Assembly: GCF_900187265.1 (NCBI RefSeq)
Contig: NZ_LT906450.1
Span: 3,897,444 to 3,961,443, forward strand
Direction of reading: 5' to 3'
Length of the DNA: 64,000 nucleotides
Origin: Rhodococcus rhodochrous
GTDB lineage: Bacteria > Actinomycetota > Actinomycetes > Mycobacteriales > Mycobacteriaceae
Shown: in pieces, positions 1-9,097 of the stretch
Layout of the letters: each line of letters begins with the position of its first letter
Position numbering within the stretch: the stretch's first letter is position 1
The notes under the pieces: model-generated
Databases searched by the model: none
What the model was told of the DNA's origin: nothing
What the model saw: only the letters and a program-made list of their open reading frames with translations
Position numbers and translations under genes: made by a program

Positions 1-553
1 CGCTCGCGAGGATGCCCTTGCGCACGTGGGCGTGGATCAGGCGCACCCGCACCGTGAACGCGAATCCGCCTCCGTCGCGGCGCATTCCGCCGCGAGTGAG
101 GACGTGCCGTAACCACTCCCCGACCTCGACCGACCGCACGGCCGGCCGACTCACGTAGCGGCCCGTCAGTGCGAGAGGCTTTCCGGCGATGAAGTTCCCG
201 GCACCGCGCAGCAGCGAGGCGGCACCGAGCACCATGCCGAGGATCGGCGTGTGCCGCACGAGCGCGTCGGCGGCGTTGTCGATGCGGTCGTGGTCGACCC
301 AGGCGGGTTCGTCGTCGAGGAAGGCGAACAGCTCTCGCAGGGAGTCGGGTGCGTCGGGGACCGCGTCGACACCGTCGGCGAGTGCGACGCGCACGGCGTC
401 GGTCGCGGAGGTCGGACCGAAGTCGTCGTTCACCACGGCGTCGGCCAACGGGTCGGCCTGCCACATGCCGTCGAGCCAGCGCTCGCCGAGATCTGCGTAT
501 CGGCGCACCGCAAGGTCGGCGTTGACGAGATCACGTGGGATACGTCGCTCCAT
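1..553 (-). CDS. DUF2236 / MpaB-type oxygenase, N-terminal part (runs off the window)
   Basis: Only the first 184 codons are present; the gene continues past base 1. The protein starts MERRIPRDLVNADLAVRRY and has no Tat or Sec signal. Near its end it carries VRVRLIHAHVRKG, the R-L-x-H-A-x-V-R block typical of the DUF2236 family, which includes the fungal ER-bound oxygenase MpaB and the bacterial rubber oxygenase Lcp. In Lcp this block belongs to the haem region. Its partner is a TetR gene that starts divergently 45 bp away, the arrangement also known for lcp and lcpR. The missing signal peptide argues against it being an extracellular latex-clearing protein; a cytosolic haem oxygenase of unknown substrate is the safest reading. 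The ATG at 551-553 is the only in-frame ATG I saw near the divergent promoter. Confidence 0.72.
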   Translation of the reverse strand, partial: MERRIPRDLVNADLAVRRYADLGERWLDGMWQADPLADAVVNDDFGPTSATDAVRVALADGVDAVPDAPDSLRELFAFLDDEPAWVDHDRIDNAADALVRHTPILGMVLGAASLLRGAGNFIAGKPLALTGRYVSRPAVRSVEVGEWLRHVLTRGGMRRDGGGFAFTVRVRLIHAHVRKGILAS

Positions 554-569
554 ACATCCATGGAAACAC

Positions 570-580
570 GAGGAATCCTC
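570..580. promoter_or_regulatory. candidate TetR operator in the divergent gap
   Basis: An inverted repeat GAGGA-A-TCCTC (5 bp arms, 1 nt spacer) lies in the 45 bp between the oxygenase and the TetR gene. Autoregulating TetR repressors usually bind a palindrome in exactly such a gap, but the arms are short and this is only a candidate. Confidence 0.3.
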
Positions 581-598
581 ACTTACTATTCACTTTTC

Positions 599-1231
599 AT
601 GAGCTCCCCGCGCGGTGACAGAACCGCAGGAAAAGCACCCCGGAAGCGACCTGTACAGCAGCGGAGTCACGACACCCGCAAGTTGCTCCTCACCTCTGCG
701 CACGAGTTGCTCGAGCGCAGCCCCACCGCGCGGATCAGCACCACGGCACTCGCCGAGCACGCCCACGTGAGCATCGGGACGGTCTACCGGTACTTCCCCG
801 ACGTCGACGCCGTGCTCGACGAACTCCGCATGACCGCCGTCCACGCGATCACCACCTCGCTGTCCACCGCCATCGGACGGGCGATGGACCAGGAGCCGGC
901 GGAGGCCATGGTGACGGTCGTGGAGAGTCTCACCGCCGCGTTCGAGAAACACGCCGCGGTGCTCCGGGTGTCGTACACCTCGGAGGAGATCGAGTTCGGG
1001 CTCGCGTGGGCCGAGGTCGAAGGTCCGCTGCGGCCGCTGGGACGCATCATCCCGGCCCGGCTGCGACCCGATCTCGACGACGCAGCACTCGACGATCTCG
1101 TCTTCATCGTGATGGGAGCGACGGCGAGCCTGTGCTCGCGGATCGCCCTCCTACGTCCCCGGAGATCCGATCGGACGCGGATGGTTGCGATGACGGCGCG
1201 GATGCTCCTCGCCGCGATCGAGAGCGCCTGA
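599..1231 (+). CDS. TetR/AcrR family transcriptional regulator
   Basis: A 210-residue protein beginning MSSPRGDRTAGKAPRK. The helix-turn-helix is plain at about residues 49-69 (ISTTALAEHAHVSIGTVYRY, then FPDVDAVLDEL), the standard TetR N-terminal DNA-binding domain. The C-terminal two thirds are a helical ligand domain without a recognisable specificity. The reading frame extends upstream to 251, but that part overlaps the divergent oxygenase, so I start at the ATG at 599 just inside the intergenic gap. It probably represses itself and the neighbouring DUF2236 oxygenase; the ligand is unknown. Confidence 0.85.
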   Translation: MSSPRGDRTAGKAPRKRPVQQRSHDTRKLLLTSAHELLERSPTARISTTALAEHAHVSIGTVYRYFPDVDAVLDELRMTAVHAITTSLSTAIGRAMDQEPAEAMVTVVESLTAAFEKHAAVLRVSYTSEEIEFGLAWAEVEGPLRPLGRIIPARLRPDLDDAALDDLVFIVMGATASLCSRIALLRPRRSDRTRMVAMTARMLLAAIESA

Positions 1232-1381
1232 TCGAGAGCGCCGACCACACGGCGCGGTTGACAAGAATGCTTCACATACGGGGCGGTCGTTTTTCGGCCC
1301 GAAAACAGACCCGATGTCCTGCCGAACGGCACATACTGATCACTGTCGTCCTCACACCGTCGTCTCGACCGGGAGAATGCC

Positions 1382-2545
1382 GTGCGCCGACTACCGATCG
1401 TGTCGTCCGCCGTGATCCTCACCGTCGTGGCCGCCTGCGGCAACGACACCGCCGAAGAATCACTGCCGGCCGCAACATCCGAGGCGACGGCTACGGATTC
1501 GACCGCCACCGGCGAGGCGCCCGCCGACGAGTTCCAGGACGTGCTCGACCGCATGCGCGAGGAGGTCGGTTTCCCCGGAGTCGTTGCGCGTGTGGTCACC
1601 CCGGACTACGAATGGACCGGTGCGTCCGGCACGATCGGTGCGGATCGATCGGAGGAGCCCGGCCCCGACGATCACACCCGTATCGGCAGCATCACGAAGA
1701 CGATGACGGTCACCGCTCTGCTGCAACTGGCGGAGGACGACGAATTGTCGCTCGAGGATCCGATCGGCCGCTATGTGCCGGGTCTGCCGAACGGGGACAC
1801 CGCCACTCTGGGGCAGCTGGCCTCGATGGTGAGCGGTATCCCCAGCTACACCTTCGACGAGGAATTCCAGCAGCGGCTCTTCGCCGATCCGGAGGCCCCG
1901 TGGACCCCTGACCAGCTCCTCGACTTCGTGCGCGGTGACGCACCGAACTTCGCTCCCGGCGAGCGGTTCGAGTACTCGAACACCAACTTCATCGCGCTCG
2001 GGCTGGTCGTCGAGCAGGTTTCCGGGCAGAGCCTGCACGAGTACTTCCGGGCGAACGTCTTCGAGCCCCTGGGCATGGCCGAGACCGTCATGCCCACCGA
2101 CGCGGCGATCGCGTCACCGCACCTGTACGGGATCACCGAGCAGGGGCAACCGGACGGGCAGACGGCCGATGCGACCGACTGGAACCCGTCGTGGGGATGG
2201 TCGGCCGGCGCGGTGATCTCCACGGTCGACGATCTCGAGTTGTGGGGCACGGCCCTCGGGACGGGCGAGGGCATCCTCTCCCCCGAGATGCAGCAGCTCC
2301 GTCTCGATTCGTTCCTGTTCGACATCCCCGGTGCGACCGACACCCGCGCCTACGGCCTCGGGCTCGGTATCGAGAACGGCTGGCTCGGCCACACGGGCGA
2401 GCTCCCCGGGTTCAACACCTATGTGGGGTACCTGCCCGAACGCCGGGCCGTGGTGGTCGCTGCCGTGAACAGCGACATCGCGACGGCCGACGGGGAGGAA
2501 CCGGTGACCCCCGTGGCGAACCAGCTGAAGGAGATCGTCGGCTGA
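1382..2545 (+). CDS. serine hydrolase lipoprotein, class C beta-lactamase / D-Ala-D-Ala carboxypeptidase fold
   Basis: A 387-residue protein with a lipoprotein signal: a short basic start (MRRLPIV), a hydrophobic stretch and the lipobox VVAAC with the acylated Cys at 19. The mature part has the three active-site motifs of the beta-lactamase superfamily (Pfam PF00144): SITK at 103-106 (nucleophile Ser103, Lys106), YSN at 198-200 and HTG at 337-339 in place of KTG. It therefore acts outside the membrane as a penicillin-recognising peptidase or esterase; true beta-lactamase activity cannot be told from sequence. The GTG at 1382 gives the full signal peptide. It stands alone, converging on tuf. 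Confidence 0.85.
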   Translation: MRRLPIVSSAVILTVVAACGNDTAEESLPAATSEATATDSTATGEAPADEFQDVLDRMREEVGFPGVVARVVTPDYEWTGASGTIGADRSEEPGPDDHTRIGSITKTMTVTALLQLAEDDELSLEDPIGRYVPGLPNGDTATLGQLASMVSGIPSYTFDEEFQQRLFADPEAPWTPDQLLDFVRGDAPNFAPGERFEYSNTNFIALGLVVEQVSGQSLHEYFRANVFEPLGMAETVMPTDAAIASPHLYGITEQGQPDGQTADATDWNPSWGWSAGAVISTVDDLELWGTALGTGEGILSPEMQQLRLDSFLFDIPGATDTRAYGLGLGIENGWLGHTGELPGFNTYVGYLPERRAVVVAAVNSDIATADGEEPVTPVANQLKEIVG

Positions 2546-2556
2546 TCGCCTCCGCC

Positions 2557-2612
2557 CCGGAACACCTGACGGCGCCCGCGCCGGAACACCTGACGGCGCC
2601 CGCGCCGGAACA
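2557..2612. repeat. 24-nt tandem repeat after the serine hydrolase stop codon
   Basis: Two perfect copies of a 24-nt unit (2557-2580, 2581-2604) followed by 8 nt of a third, starting 11 nt after the stop codon of the upstream gene and ending just before the terminator. Noncoding. Confidence 0.9.
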
Positions 2613-2620
2613 GAAACGCC

Positions 2621-2654
2621 GAACGGCGCCCACCCCGAAGGGTGGACGCCGTTC
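2621..2654. terminator. intrinsic terminator hairpin of the str operon (tuf), probably bidirectional
   Basis: A 15-bp stem (arms 2621-2635 and 2640-2654, one G-T type mismatch) with a CGAA/TTCG tetraloop lies 20 nt after the tuf stop codon. It sits between two convergent genes, so it can also end transcripts of the serine hydrolase. There is no clear T-tract, as is usual in actinobacteria. Confidence 0.75.
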
Positions 2655-2674
2655 GAGCGTCAGTGAGAACTAGC

Positions 2675-3865
2675 TCACTTGATGATCTTCGTGACGCGAC
2701 CGGCGCCGACGGTGCGGCCACCCTCGCGGATCGCGAAGCGGAGGCCCTCGTCCATGGCGACCGGCTGGATCAGCTTGACGGACATCTCGGTGTTGTCACC
2801 GGGCATGACCATCTCGGTGCCCTCGGGGAGGGTAACAACGCCCGTCACGTCCGTGGTACGGAAGTAGAACTGCGGACGGTAGTTGTTGAAGAACGGCGTG
2901 TGGCGGCCGCCCTCCTCCTTGTTGAGGATGTAGGCCTGGCCCTCGAACTCCGTGTGGGGAGTCGTGGTGCCCGGCTTGACGACGACCTGGCCGCGCTCGA
3001 CGTCCTCGCGCTTGATGCCGCGGACGAGGAGACCGACGTTGTCACCGGCCTGGCCCTGGTCGAGCAGCTTGCGGAACATCTCGATGCCGGTGACCGTGGT
3101 CTTGGTCGACTCGGGGCGGATGCCGACGATCTCGACCTCTTCGTTGACGTTGATCACGCCACGCTCGATACGGCCGGTGACGACGGTGCCACGACCCGTG
3201 ATGGTGAAGACGTCCTCGACGGGCATGAGGAACGGCTTGTCGGTCTCACGGACCGGGTCCGGGATGGAGTCGTCGACGGCCTGCATGAGGTCGACGATCG
3301 ACTGGACCCACTTCTCGTCACCCTCGAGAGCCTTGAGAGCGGAGATCGGGACGACCGGAGCGTTCTCGTCGAACTCCTGCGAAGCGAGGAGCTCGCGCAC
3401 CTCCATCTCGACGAGCTCGAGGATTTCCTCGTCGTCGACCATGTCGGCCTTGTTCAGGGCGACGAGGATGTAGGGAACGCCGACCTGGCGGGCGAGCAGC
3501 ACGTGCTCACGCGTCTGCGGCATCGGGCCGTCGGTGGCGGCCACGACCAGGATCGCGCCGTCCATCTGGGCGGCACCGGTGATCATGTTCTTGATGTAGT
3601 CCGCGTGACCCGGGGCGTCGACGTGCGCGTAGTGGCGCTTGTCGGTCTGGTACTCGACGTGGGAGATGTTGATCGTGATACCACGAGCCTTCTCCTCAGG
3701 TGCCTTGTCGATCTGATCGAAAGCGAAGCTCTCGTTCAGGTCGGGGAACTTGTCGGCAAGCACCTTGGTGATCGCAGCCGTGGTGGTGGTCTTGCCGTGG
3801 TCGACGTGACCGATGGTGCCGATGTTCACGTGCGGCTTGGTCCGCTCGAACTTCGCCTTCGCCAC
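2675..3865 (-). CDS. tuf: translation elongation factor Tu
   Basis: A 396-residue GTPase that carries aminoacyl-tRNA to the ribosomal A site. The G1 motif GHVDHGKTT, the switch II motif DAPGHADY and the G4 motif NKADMVDD are all visible, followed by the two beta-barrel domains. Length and sequence are normal for actinobacterial EF-Tu. It starts at a GTG, with a good ribosome binding site (AGGAGG, 7 nt upstream). It is the last gene of the str operon, 92 bp after fusA, and is followed by a hairpin terminator. No second tuf copy is in the window. Confidence 0.99.
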   Translation of the reverse strand: MAKAKFERTKPHVNIGTIGHVDHGKTTTTAAITKVLADKFPDLNESFAFDQIDKAPEEKARGITINISHVEYQTDKRHYAHVDAPGHADYIKNMITGAAQMDGAILVVAATDGPMPQTREHVLLARQVGVPYILVALNKADMVDDEEILELVEMEVRELLASQEFDENAPVVPISALKALEGDEKWVQSIVDLMQAVDDSIPDPVRETDKPFLMPVEDVFTITGRGTVVTGRIERGVINVNEEVEIVGIRPESTKTTVTGIEMFRKLLDQGQAGDNVGLLVRGIKREDVERGQVVVKPGTTTPHTEFEGQAYILNKEEGGRHTPFFNNYRPQFYFRTTDVTGVVTLPEGTEMVMPGDNTEMSVKLIQPVAMDEGLRFAIREGGRTVGAGRVTKIIK

Positions 3866-3957
3866 TGGATGTCCTCCTGGACTGTTGTTGCTTGCTGTAT
3901 GCAGCAGTGCGGTTTGTATTACTTGGTCGTGCAGGTGACCGAGGGATAACCCGGAGG

Positions 3958-6060
3958 TTACTCGCCGGTCGCCTTGGCGATGATTTCCTTCGCGACGTTC
4001 GAGGGAACCTCTGCGTAGGAATCGAACACCATGGAGAAGTTCGCACGACCCTGGGTCTTCGACCGCAGATCGCCGATGTAACCGAACATCTCCGAGAGCG
4101 GAACCAGCGCCTTCACGACACGGGCACCACTGCGTTCCTCCATGGCCTGGATCTGGCCACGGCGGGAGTTCAGGTCGCCGATCACTTCACCCATGTAGTC
4201 CTCGGGCGTGGTGACCTCGACCGCCATGAGGGGCTCGAGGATCACCGGGGCGGCCTTGCGGGCCGCTTCCTTCAGTGCCTGCGAGCCGGCGATCTTGAAC
4301 GCCATTTCGGACGAGTCGACGTCGTGGTACGCACCGTCGATGAGGGTGACCTTCAGGTTCACCAGCGGGTAGCCGGCGAGCACGCCGTACTGCATGGCGT
4401 CCTGAGCACCCGCGTCGACCGACGGGATGTACTCGCGCGGGATGCGACCGCCGGTGACCTTGTTCTCGAACTCGTAGGTCGCGCCGTCCTCGCCGACGAA
4501 CGGCGAGAGGCCGATGATGACCTTTGCGAACTGGCCCGAGCCACCGGTCTGCTTCTTGTGCGTGAACTCGAGCTTCTCGACCGGCTTGGTGATCGTCTCG
4601 CGGTACGCGACCTGCGGCTTGCCGACGTTGGCCTCGACCTTGAACTCGCGCTTCATGCGGTCGACGAGGATGTCGAGGTGGAGCTCGCCCATACCGCCGA
4701 TGACGGTCTGGCCGGTCTCGTCGTCGAGCTCGACCGAGAAGGTCGGGTCCTCTTCGGCGAGCTTCTGGATGGCCGTCGACAGCTTCTCCTGGTCGGCCTT
4801 CGACTTCGGCTCGATGGAGACCTGGATGACCGGGTCCGGGAAGGTCATCGACTCGAGGACGATCGGGGCGTCCTGCGCGCACAGGGTGTCGCCGGTCGTG
4901 GTGTCCTTCAGGCCGATCATCGCGTAGATGTGGCCCGCGACCGCCTCGTCGACCGGGTTCTCCTTGTTGGCGTGCATCTGGAACAGCTTGCCGACGCGCT
5001 CCTTCTTGCCCTTGGTCGAGTTGAGCACCTGGGTGCCCGAGTCGATCCGGCCGGAGTACACGCGGACGAAGGTCAGCTTGCCGAAGAAGGGGTGCGCAGC
5101 GATCTTGAAGGCGAGAGCCGAGAAGGGCTCCTCCTTCGAGGGCTTACGACGCAGTTCCTCTTCTTCGTTACCGACCTGATGGCCGATGACGTCGCCGATG
5201 TCGAGCGGGTTCGGCAGGTAGTCGATGACCGCGTCGAGCATGGGCTGGATGCCCTTGTTCTTGAAAGCGGAGCCGCACAGCACCGGGTAGAGCTCGGAGT
5301 TGACGGTCATCTTGCGGATGGCCGCCTTGATCTCGGCGACGGTGAGTTCCTCGCCGCCGAAGTACTTCTCCATGAGCTCTTCGTCGGACTCGGCGACCGT
5401 CTCGAGCAGCTTCTCGCGGTACTCGGCAGCCTTGTCGGCGAGGTCGGCCGGGATCTCCTCGACCGTGGCCTCGGTGCCGATGTCGGTGGTGCCACGCCAG
5501 GTGAGCGCCTTCATCTCGACGAGGTCGACGACGCCGTCGAAGGCATCCTCGGCACCGATGGGGAGCTGGAGGACCAGCGGCTTCGCGCCCAGGCGATCGA
5601 TGATCGTCTGCACGGTGAAGTAGAAGTCCGCGCCCATCTTGTCCATCTTGTTGACGAAGCAGATGCGCGGAACGTCGTACTTGGCAGCCTGGCGCCAGAC
5701 CTGCTCGGACTGGGGCTCGACGCCCTCCTTGCCGTCGAACACGGCGACTGCGCCGTCGAGGACGCGCAGCGACCGCTCGACCTCGACCGTGAAGTCGACG
5801 TGGCCGGGGGTGTCGATGATGTTGATCTGGTTCTTGTTCCAGAAACAGGTCACAGCAGCGGAGGTGATGGTGATACCACGCTCCTTCTCCTGCTCCATCC
5901 AGTCGGTGGTCGAGGCACCGTCGTGCGTCTCACCGATCTTGTAGTTGACACCGGTGTAGAAGAGGATGCGCTCGGTGGTGGTGGTCTTGCCGGCATCGAT
6001 GTGCGCCATGATGCCGATGTTGCGGACCTTGTTCAGGTCGGTCAGCACTTCCTGTGCCAC
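3958..6060 (-). CDS. fusA: translation elongation factor G
   Basis: A 700-residue translocation GTPase starting [14 protein letters not shown], with G1 AHIDAGKTT, switch [10 protein letters not shown] and G4 NKMDKMGAD, then the domain II-V set that mimics tRNA. The frame is open to 6108, but the GTG at 6060 aligns with the known start of the family (MAQ.VLTDL) and is preceded by a GGGG-type ribosome binding site; the longer start would add 16 residues not seen in relatives. It follows rpsG after a 146-bp gap that holds a large hairpin and precedes tuf. Confidence 0.98.
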   Translation of the reverse strand: MAQEVLTDLNKVRNIGIMAHIDAGKTTTTERILFYTGVNYKIGETHDGASTTDWMEQEKERGITITSAAVTCFWNKNQINIIDTPGHVDFTVEVERSLRVLDGAVAVFDGKEGVEPQSEQVWRQAAKYDVPRICFVNKMDKMGADFYFTVQTIIDRLGAKPLVLQLPIGAEDAFDGVVDLVEMKALTWRGTTDIGTEATVEEIPADLADKAAEYREKLLETVAESDEELMEKYFGGEELTVAEIKAAIRKMTVNSELYPVLCGSAFKNKGIQPMLDAVIDYLPNPLDIGDVIGHQVGNEEEELRRKPSKEEPFSALAFKIAAHPFFGKLTFVRVYSGRIDSGTQVLNSTKGKKERVGKLFQMHANKENPVDEAVAGHIYAMIGLKDTTTGDTLCAQDAPIVLESMTFPDPVIQVSIEPKSKADQEKLSTAIQKLAEEDPTFSVELDDETGQTVIGGMGELHLDILVDRMKREFKVEANVGKPQVAYRETITKPVEKLEFTHKKQTGGSGQFAKVIIGLSPFVGEDGATYEFENKVTGGRIPREYIPSVDAGAQDAMQYGVLAGYPLVNLKVTLIDGAYHDVDSSEMAFKIAGSQALKEAARKAAPVILEPLMAVEVTTPEDYMGEVIGDLNSRRGQIQAMEERSGARVVKALVPLSEMFGYIGDLRSKTQGRANFSMVFDSYAEVPSNVAKEIIAKATGE

Positions 6061-6160
6061 AGGTAACCCCGCTCGTAGCTCGTGTCGGTCCTTGGGTGCG
6101 GACCACATGTTCTTGTGTTGTCAGCCGGCCTTTACGGGACCGACACAGTTGTGCGAGCAG

Positions 6161-6199
6161 CCGACCGGGAGGTCCGTGATGACGGCATCTCCCGGTCGG
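6161..6199 (-). promoter_or_regulatory. intercistronic hairpin between rpsG and fusA
   Basis: Perfect 11-bp arms (6161-6171 and 6189-6199) enclose a 17-nt loop that itself can form a 4-bp stem. It starts 7 nt after the rpsG stop. No T-tract follows, so it may be an RNA-processing, stabilising or partial-termination element, or a protein-binding site. Confidence 0.55.
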
Positions 6200-6206
6200 C
6201 GACGAC

Positions 6207-6677
6207 TCACCAGCGGTAGTGCGCGAACGCCTTGTTGGCTTCAGCCATCTTGTGCGTGTCCTCGCGGCGCTTCACGGATGCGCCGAGGCCGTTGCTCGCG
6301 TCGAGGAGCTCGTTGGCGAGCCGCTCGACCATGGTCTTCTCGCGACGCTGACGCGCGAACGTCACCAGCCAGCGCAGGGCGAGGGTGGTGGAACGACCGG
6401 GGCGAACCTCGACCGGCACCTGGTAGGTGGCACCACCGACGCGACGGCTGCGGACCTCGAGGGCGGGCTTGACGTTGTCGAGCGCGCGCTTGAGGGTGAC
6501 GACCGGATCGGTGCCGGTCTTCTCGCGAGCCTGCTCGAGCGCCTGGTAGACGATGCGCTCGGCGGTGGACTTCTTGCCGTCCAGCAGGATCTTGTTGACC
6601 AGCTGGGTGACCAGCGGCGAACCGTAGACCGGATCGGCGATCAGGGGGCGCTTGGGAGCGGGACCTTTACGTGGCAT
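6207..6677 (-). CDS. rpsG: 30S ribosomal protein S7
   Basis: A 156-residue protein starting [20 protein letters not shown], the standard S7 N-terminus; the conserved [21 protein letters not shown] end is present. S7 nucleates assembly of the 3' major domain of 16S rRNA and contacts the E site. It is coupled to rpsL: its ATG shares one base with the rpsL stop codon (TGATG at 6675-6679). Length is exactly typical of the family. Confidence 0.99.
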   Translation of the reverse strand: MPRKGPAPKRPLIADPVYGSPLVTQLVNKILLDGKKSTAERIVYQALEQAREKTGTDPVVTLKRALDNVKPALEVRSRRVGGATYQVPVEVRPGRSTTLALRWLVTFARQRREKTMVERLANELLDASNGLGASVKRREDTHKMAEANKAFAHYRW

Positions 6678-7051
6678 CAGCCCTTCTCCTTCTTCGCTCC
6701 GTAGCGGCTGCGGGCCTGCTTGCGGTTCTTGACACCCTGGGTGTCGAGCGAGCCGCGGATGATCTTGTAGCGCACACCCGGGAGGTCCTTCACACGACCG
6801 CCACGCACGAGCACCATCGAGTGCTCCTGGAGGTTGTGGCCCTCACCCGGGATGTAGGCGGTGACCTCGACCTGGGAGGTCAGACGCACACGGGCGACCT
6901 TCCGGAGAGCCGAGTTCGGCTTCTTCGGGGTGGTGGTGTACACGCGAGTGCACACGCCGCGACGCTGGGGGCTGCCCTTGAGCGCCGCGCTCTTGACCTT
7001 GGCGGCCTTGTCGCGGCGGCCCTTGCGGACCAGCTGATTGATGGTTGGCAT
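6677..7051 (-). CDS. rpsL: 30S ribosomal protein S12
   Basis: A 124-residue protein, [15 protein letters not shown] at its start. S12 sits at the decoding centre. The two lysines that mutate in streptomycin resistance are wild type ([12 protein letters not shown], i.e. K43, and [12 protein letters not shown], i.e. K88), so the sequence predicts a streptomycin-sensitive ribosome at this locus. It is the first gene of the str operon; the ATG at 7051 follows a weak AGAAAG ribosome binding site. Confidence 0.99.
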   Translation of the reverse strand: MPTINQLVRKGRRDKAAKVKSAALKGSPQRRGVCTRVYTTTPKKPNSALRKVARVRLTSQVEVTAYIPGEGHNLQEHSMVLVRGGRVKDLPGVRYKIIRGSLDTQGVKNRKQARSRYGAKKEKG

Positions 7052-7375
7052 TAACCGGCTTTCTTCGTTGTCTGAAGCTGCTCACTTCGAGCAACCTCGG
7101 CTGTTCTGAAATTAGGGATCCATCGGTTGGGGCAAGAAAGCTGCTGCCCCTCACTCGCCCCTCGTGTGCACACGAGGTCGGGTGTGTCGCGTACCCCCAC
7201 ACAGGCAGCCGGGGGCTCGCTCCTGCAGAAATCCACAGACCGCGCGCACGGCACTACCTCGCATAGGCACACAGACCGGCCCGGGCATGCCGGACACGAC
7301 CCACAACGATACCCGGCGGGCGCACATGAGGTCAAAGTGAGGAGCGCGCACCCTCCCGAGGATCCGCACACACCG
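7052..7375. other. 324-bp noncoding region upstream of the str operon
   Basis: No gene is seen here. It must contain the rpsL promoter (reading leftward). A possible -10 TAATTT is at about 7107-7112, but its best -35 match is only 15 nt away, so I do not call it. The clearest structure is an 18-bp perfect palindrome at 7160-7177. Confidence 0.6.
7160..7177. promoter_or_regulatory. 18-bp perfect palindrome upstream of rpsL
   Basis: CCTCGTGTGCACACGAGG reads the same on both strands and lies about 110 bp upstream of the rpsL start. It could bind a dimeric regulator, or fold in the 5' leader if transcription starts further upstream. Confidence 0.45.
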
Positions 7376-7909
7376 TCAACTGCTGAGGTTCAGTGTGAGC
7401 CGGGCCAACGTAGCAGCAGCTTCACACGGGTCCGTTCCCCCGGAGGTGTACTGCACCCACCAGCCGAAGATCCCGGTCGTCGACGCCCCGGAACTGACCC
7501 CGCACGAACGCGGATCGCCCGGTCGGCGCATCTGCAGTGCCCGCCGGCCTTCGATGGTCGTGTTCTCGATCTCGTAGCCGAGCCCTTCGGCGGCGGCGCG
7601 TTCGTGGTCGAGGGAACCGGTCTCGAACCAGTTGAAGGTGACCTTCACTACTCCGGCGGGTCCCTCGCCGTCCCAGCGGCAGATCGCACCGAAGAATCCA
7701 CGGTAGACGTAGTCCGCGCCCACCGCCTCGGCGATCTTCTCGTCGGCGACCGCGTCGCACTCGGTGAGCAGCCGGGTGAACTCGGCACCCGTGCCGCTAC
7801 CGATCCCCTCGGGAACGGCACGCCCCTCGATGGTGCGGGTGCACCCGGTGAGCAGAGCGCCAGTCGTGAGGACGGTCGCGAGCGCGGCACCCCAGCGGCG
7901 GGCGTTCAC
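7376..7909 (-). CDS. DUF3558 family lipoprotein (second of a pair)
   Basis: A 177-residue secreted lipoprotein. The signal runs MNARRWGAALATVLTTGALLTGC with the lipobox LTGC (Cys23). The mature part resembles the mycobacterial and rhodococcal DUF3558 family: early LLTECDAV, a central CRWDGEG and a late CxxxxxxxxR segment, with cysteines that probably form disulfides. The frame runs on to 8383, but the GTG at 7909 overlaps the stop of the upstream gene by four bases (GTGA), a typical translational-coupling start, and gives the signal peptide. It is a paralogue of its upstream neighbour. Function is unknown; cell-surface location is inferred from the signal. Confidence 0.8.
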   Translation of the reverse strand: MNARRWGAALATVLTTGALLTGCTRTIEGRAVPEGIGSGTGAEFTRLLTECDAVADEKIAEAVGADYVYRGFFGAICRWDGEGPAGVVKVTFNWFETGSLDHERAAAEGLGYEIENTTIEGRRALQMRRPGDPRSCGVSSGASTTGIFGWWVQYTSGGTDPCEAAATLARLTLNLSS

Positions 7910-8457
7910 TTCTGCACCCTTTCCACACTCGTGGCGGCCAGGCCGCGAGCGACCATGCAGGCGTCGGCGACGGGCGTGAGGTTCGAGTACGAGACCGACC
8001 AGTGGACGAAGTCGCCGCCGAAGTCCACACCGATCTCGCACAGCGTCGTCTGCCCCAGTTCGTTCTGGTAGGACCCCATGAAGCCGGACCGTCCCCCGAT
8101 CTCGACGTCGGCGGCGGGCCGGCCGATGAGATCGGAGCCTGCCCGTTCGCGGCCGATGGGACTTCCCCGGTACCAGGAGAAGCTCACGCTGGGACCGCCG
8201 ACGTAGATCTCCCACTCGCAACCCACCGAGTTGCGCGTCACCGTCGTGAACGTTCCGAGACCGAAGGCCGCCGCCACCTCGTCGTCGGACATCGCGCCGC
8301 ACTCGTCGAACAGCGGGCCGGGGTCGGTGACGGACGCGGTCGGCGCGGTTTCGGCCTGTTCGGCGTCGTCGGAGTTCCCGCACGCCGCCGCACCGAGACC
8401 CATGAGACCCACCGTGGCCACGGCAGCCGCCGTCCTTCCGATGCGCGGGAGAGGCAT
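7906..8457 (-). CDS. DUF3558 family lipoprotein (first of a pair)
   Basis: A 183-residue lipoprotein with signal MPLPRIGRTAAAVATVGLMG and the lipobox AAAC (Cys at 26). The mature protein has LFDECGAMSDDEVAAAFGL and VGCEWEIYVGG, the conserved Cys-containing blocks of DUF3558. It overlaps the next gene by four bases and shares its layout, so the two most likely arose by tandem duplication and are made together. No enzyme motif is visible. The pair sits between the str operon promoter and a TetR gene, with no obvious functional tie to either. Confidence 0.8.
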   Translation of the reverse strand: MPLPRIGRTAAAVATVGLMGLGAAACGNSDDAEQAETAPTASVTDPGPLFDECGAMSDDEVAAAFGLGTFTTVTRNSVGCEWEIYVGGPSVSFSWYRGSPIGRERAGSDLIGRPAADVEIGGRSGFMGSYQNELGQTTLCEIGVDFGGDFVHWSVSYSNLTPVADACMVARGLAATSVERVQK

Positions 8458-8467
8458 GGCGGGAAGA

Positions 8468-9097
8468 CTACCGAGCCGGGCCCGCCTGCGTGCGACGACT
8501 CGAGGACTCCCGGAGCACCTCGTCGAGCTGCGCGGCCCAGTGCCGGACGATCTCCCGTCGGCGCGCCGAGTCGTCGGTCAGCACATCGGCCAGACCGAGG
8601 CCGCGCGCGAGATCCAGGGTCGCCTGCACGGTTCGGTGCACGACCGGGTCGGTGTCGTCGGCGCCGAGCTGCTCGACGGCCACCGCGTGCGAGACGCGCC
8701 CGAACTTCTCCTCGAGCGGCAGGAGCATCTCGCGCAGAGCCGGATCGGCCGCCGCGGCCGTCCACACCTGCAGGGCGGCCTTGAACATGTTGCCGGTGCA
8801 CTGGTCGACGATGCGCTCGACCACCGCCTCCGTGCGGCCGACGCCCTCGGGCACGTCGAACGGCTCGGTGCGGACCCGTTCGATGCGACTGTCGAACATG
8901 AACTCGAGCGATGCGGTGATGAGATCCTCCCGGGTCGGGAAGTGATGCTGGGTGGCCCCGCGCGACACTCCCGCCCGTTCGGCGACCACACTCACCGTGG
9001 TTGCGGCCCAACCGGATTCGGCGAGGCAGTCGATCGTCGCCTCGAGCAGTCGCCGCCGCGTGGCGCGGCTGCGATCCTGCTTCGGTTCTCGCGCCAT
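8468..9097 (-). CDS. TetR family transcriptional regulator
   Basis: A 209-residue protein starting MAREPKQDRSRATRRRLLEA. The helix-turn-helix is at about residues 32-52 (TTVSVVAERAGVSRGATQHH, then FPTREDLI), a strongly canonical TetR reader. The frame is open to 9133, but the ATG at 9097 has an AGGAG ribosome binding site 7 nt upstream, which decides the start. It lies 10 bp downstream of nothing coding on the left (the lipoprotein pair starts at 8457) and is divergent from a second TetR gene 161 bp away. The target is unknown; acyl-CoA-linked TetR proteins are common next to fadE genes such as those at 9948-12325. Confidence 0.85.
   Translation of the reverse strand: MAREPKQDRSRATRRRLLEATIDCLAESGWAATTVSVVAERAGVSRGATQHHFPTREDLITASLEFMFDSRIERVRTEPFDVPEGVGRTEAVVERIVDQCTGNMFKAALQVWTAAAADPALREMLLPLEEKFGRVSHAVAVEQLGADDTDPVVHRTVQATLDLARGLGLADVLTDDSARRREIVRHWAAQLDEVLRESSSRRTQAGPAR

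Noticed and set aside
2642-6066. Long plus-strand open frames opposite tuf and fusA (435 and 724 codons)
   Set aside because: They are the exact antisense of two conserved genes, made possible by high GC and strong third-base bias; composition is Arg/Leu/Asp/Val-rich and matches no protein family.
7060-7140. Promoter for rpsL with -10 TAATTT
   Set aside because: The only -35-like sequence lies 15 nt away with four of six matches, which is too weak to claim.
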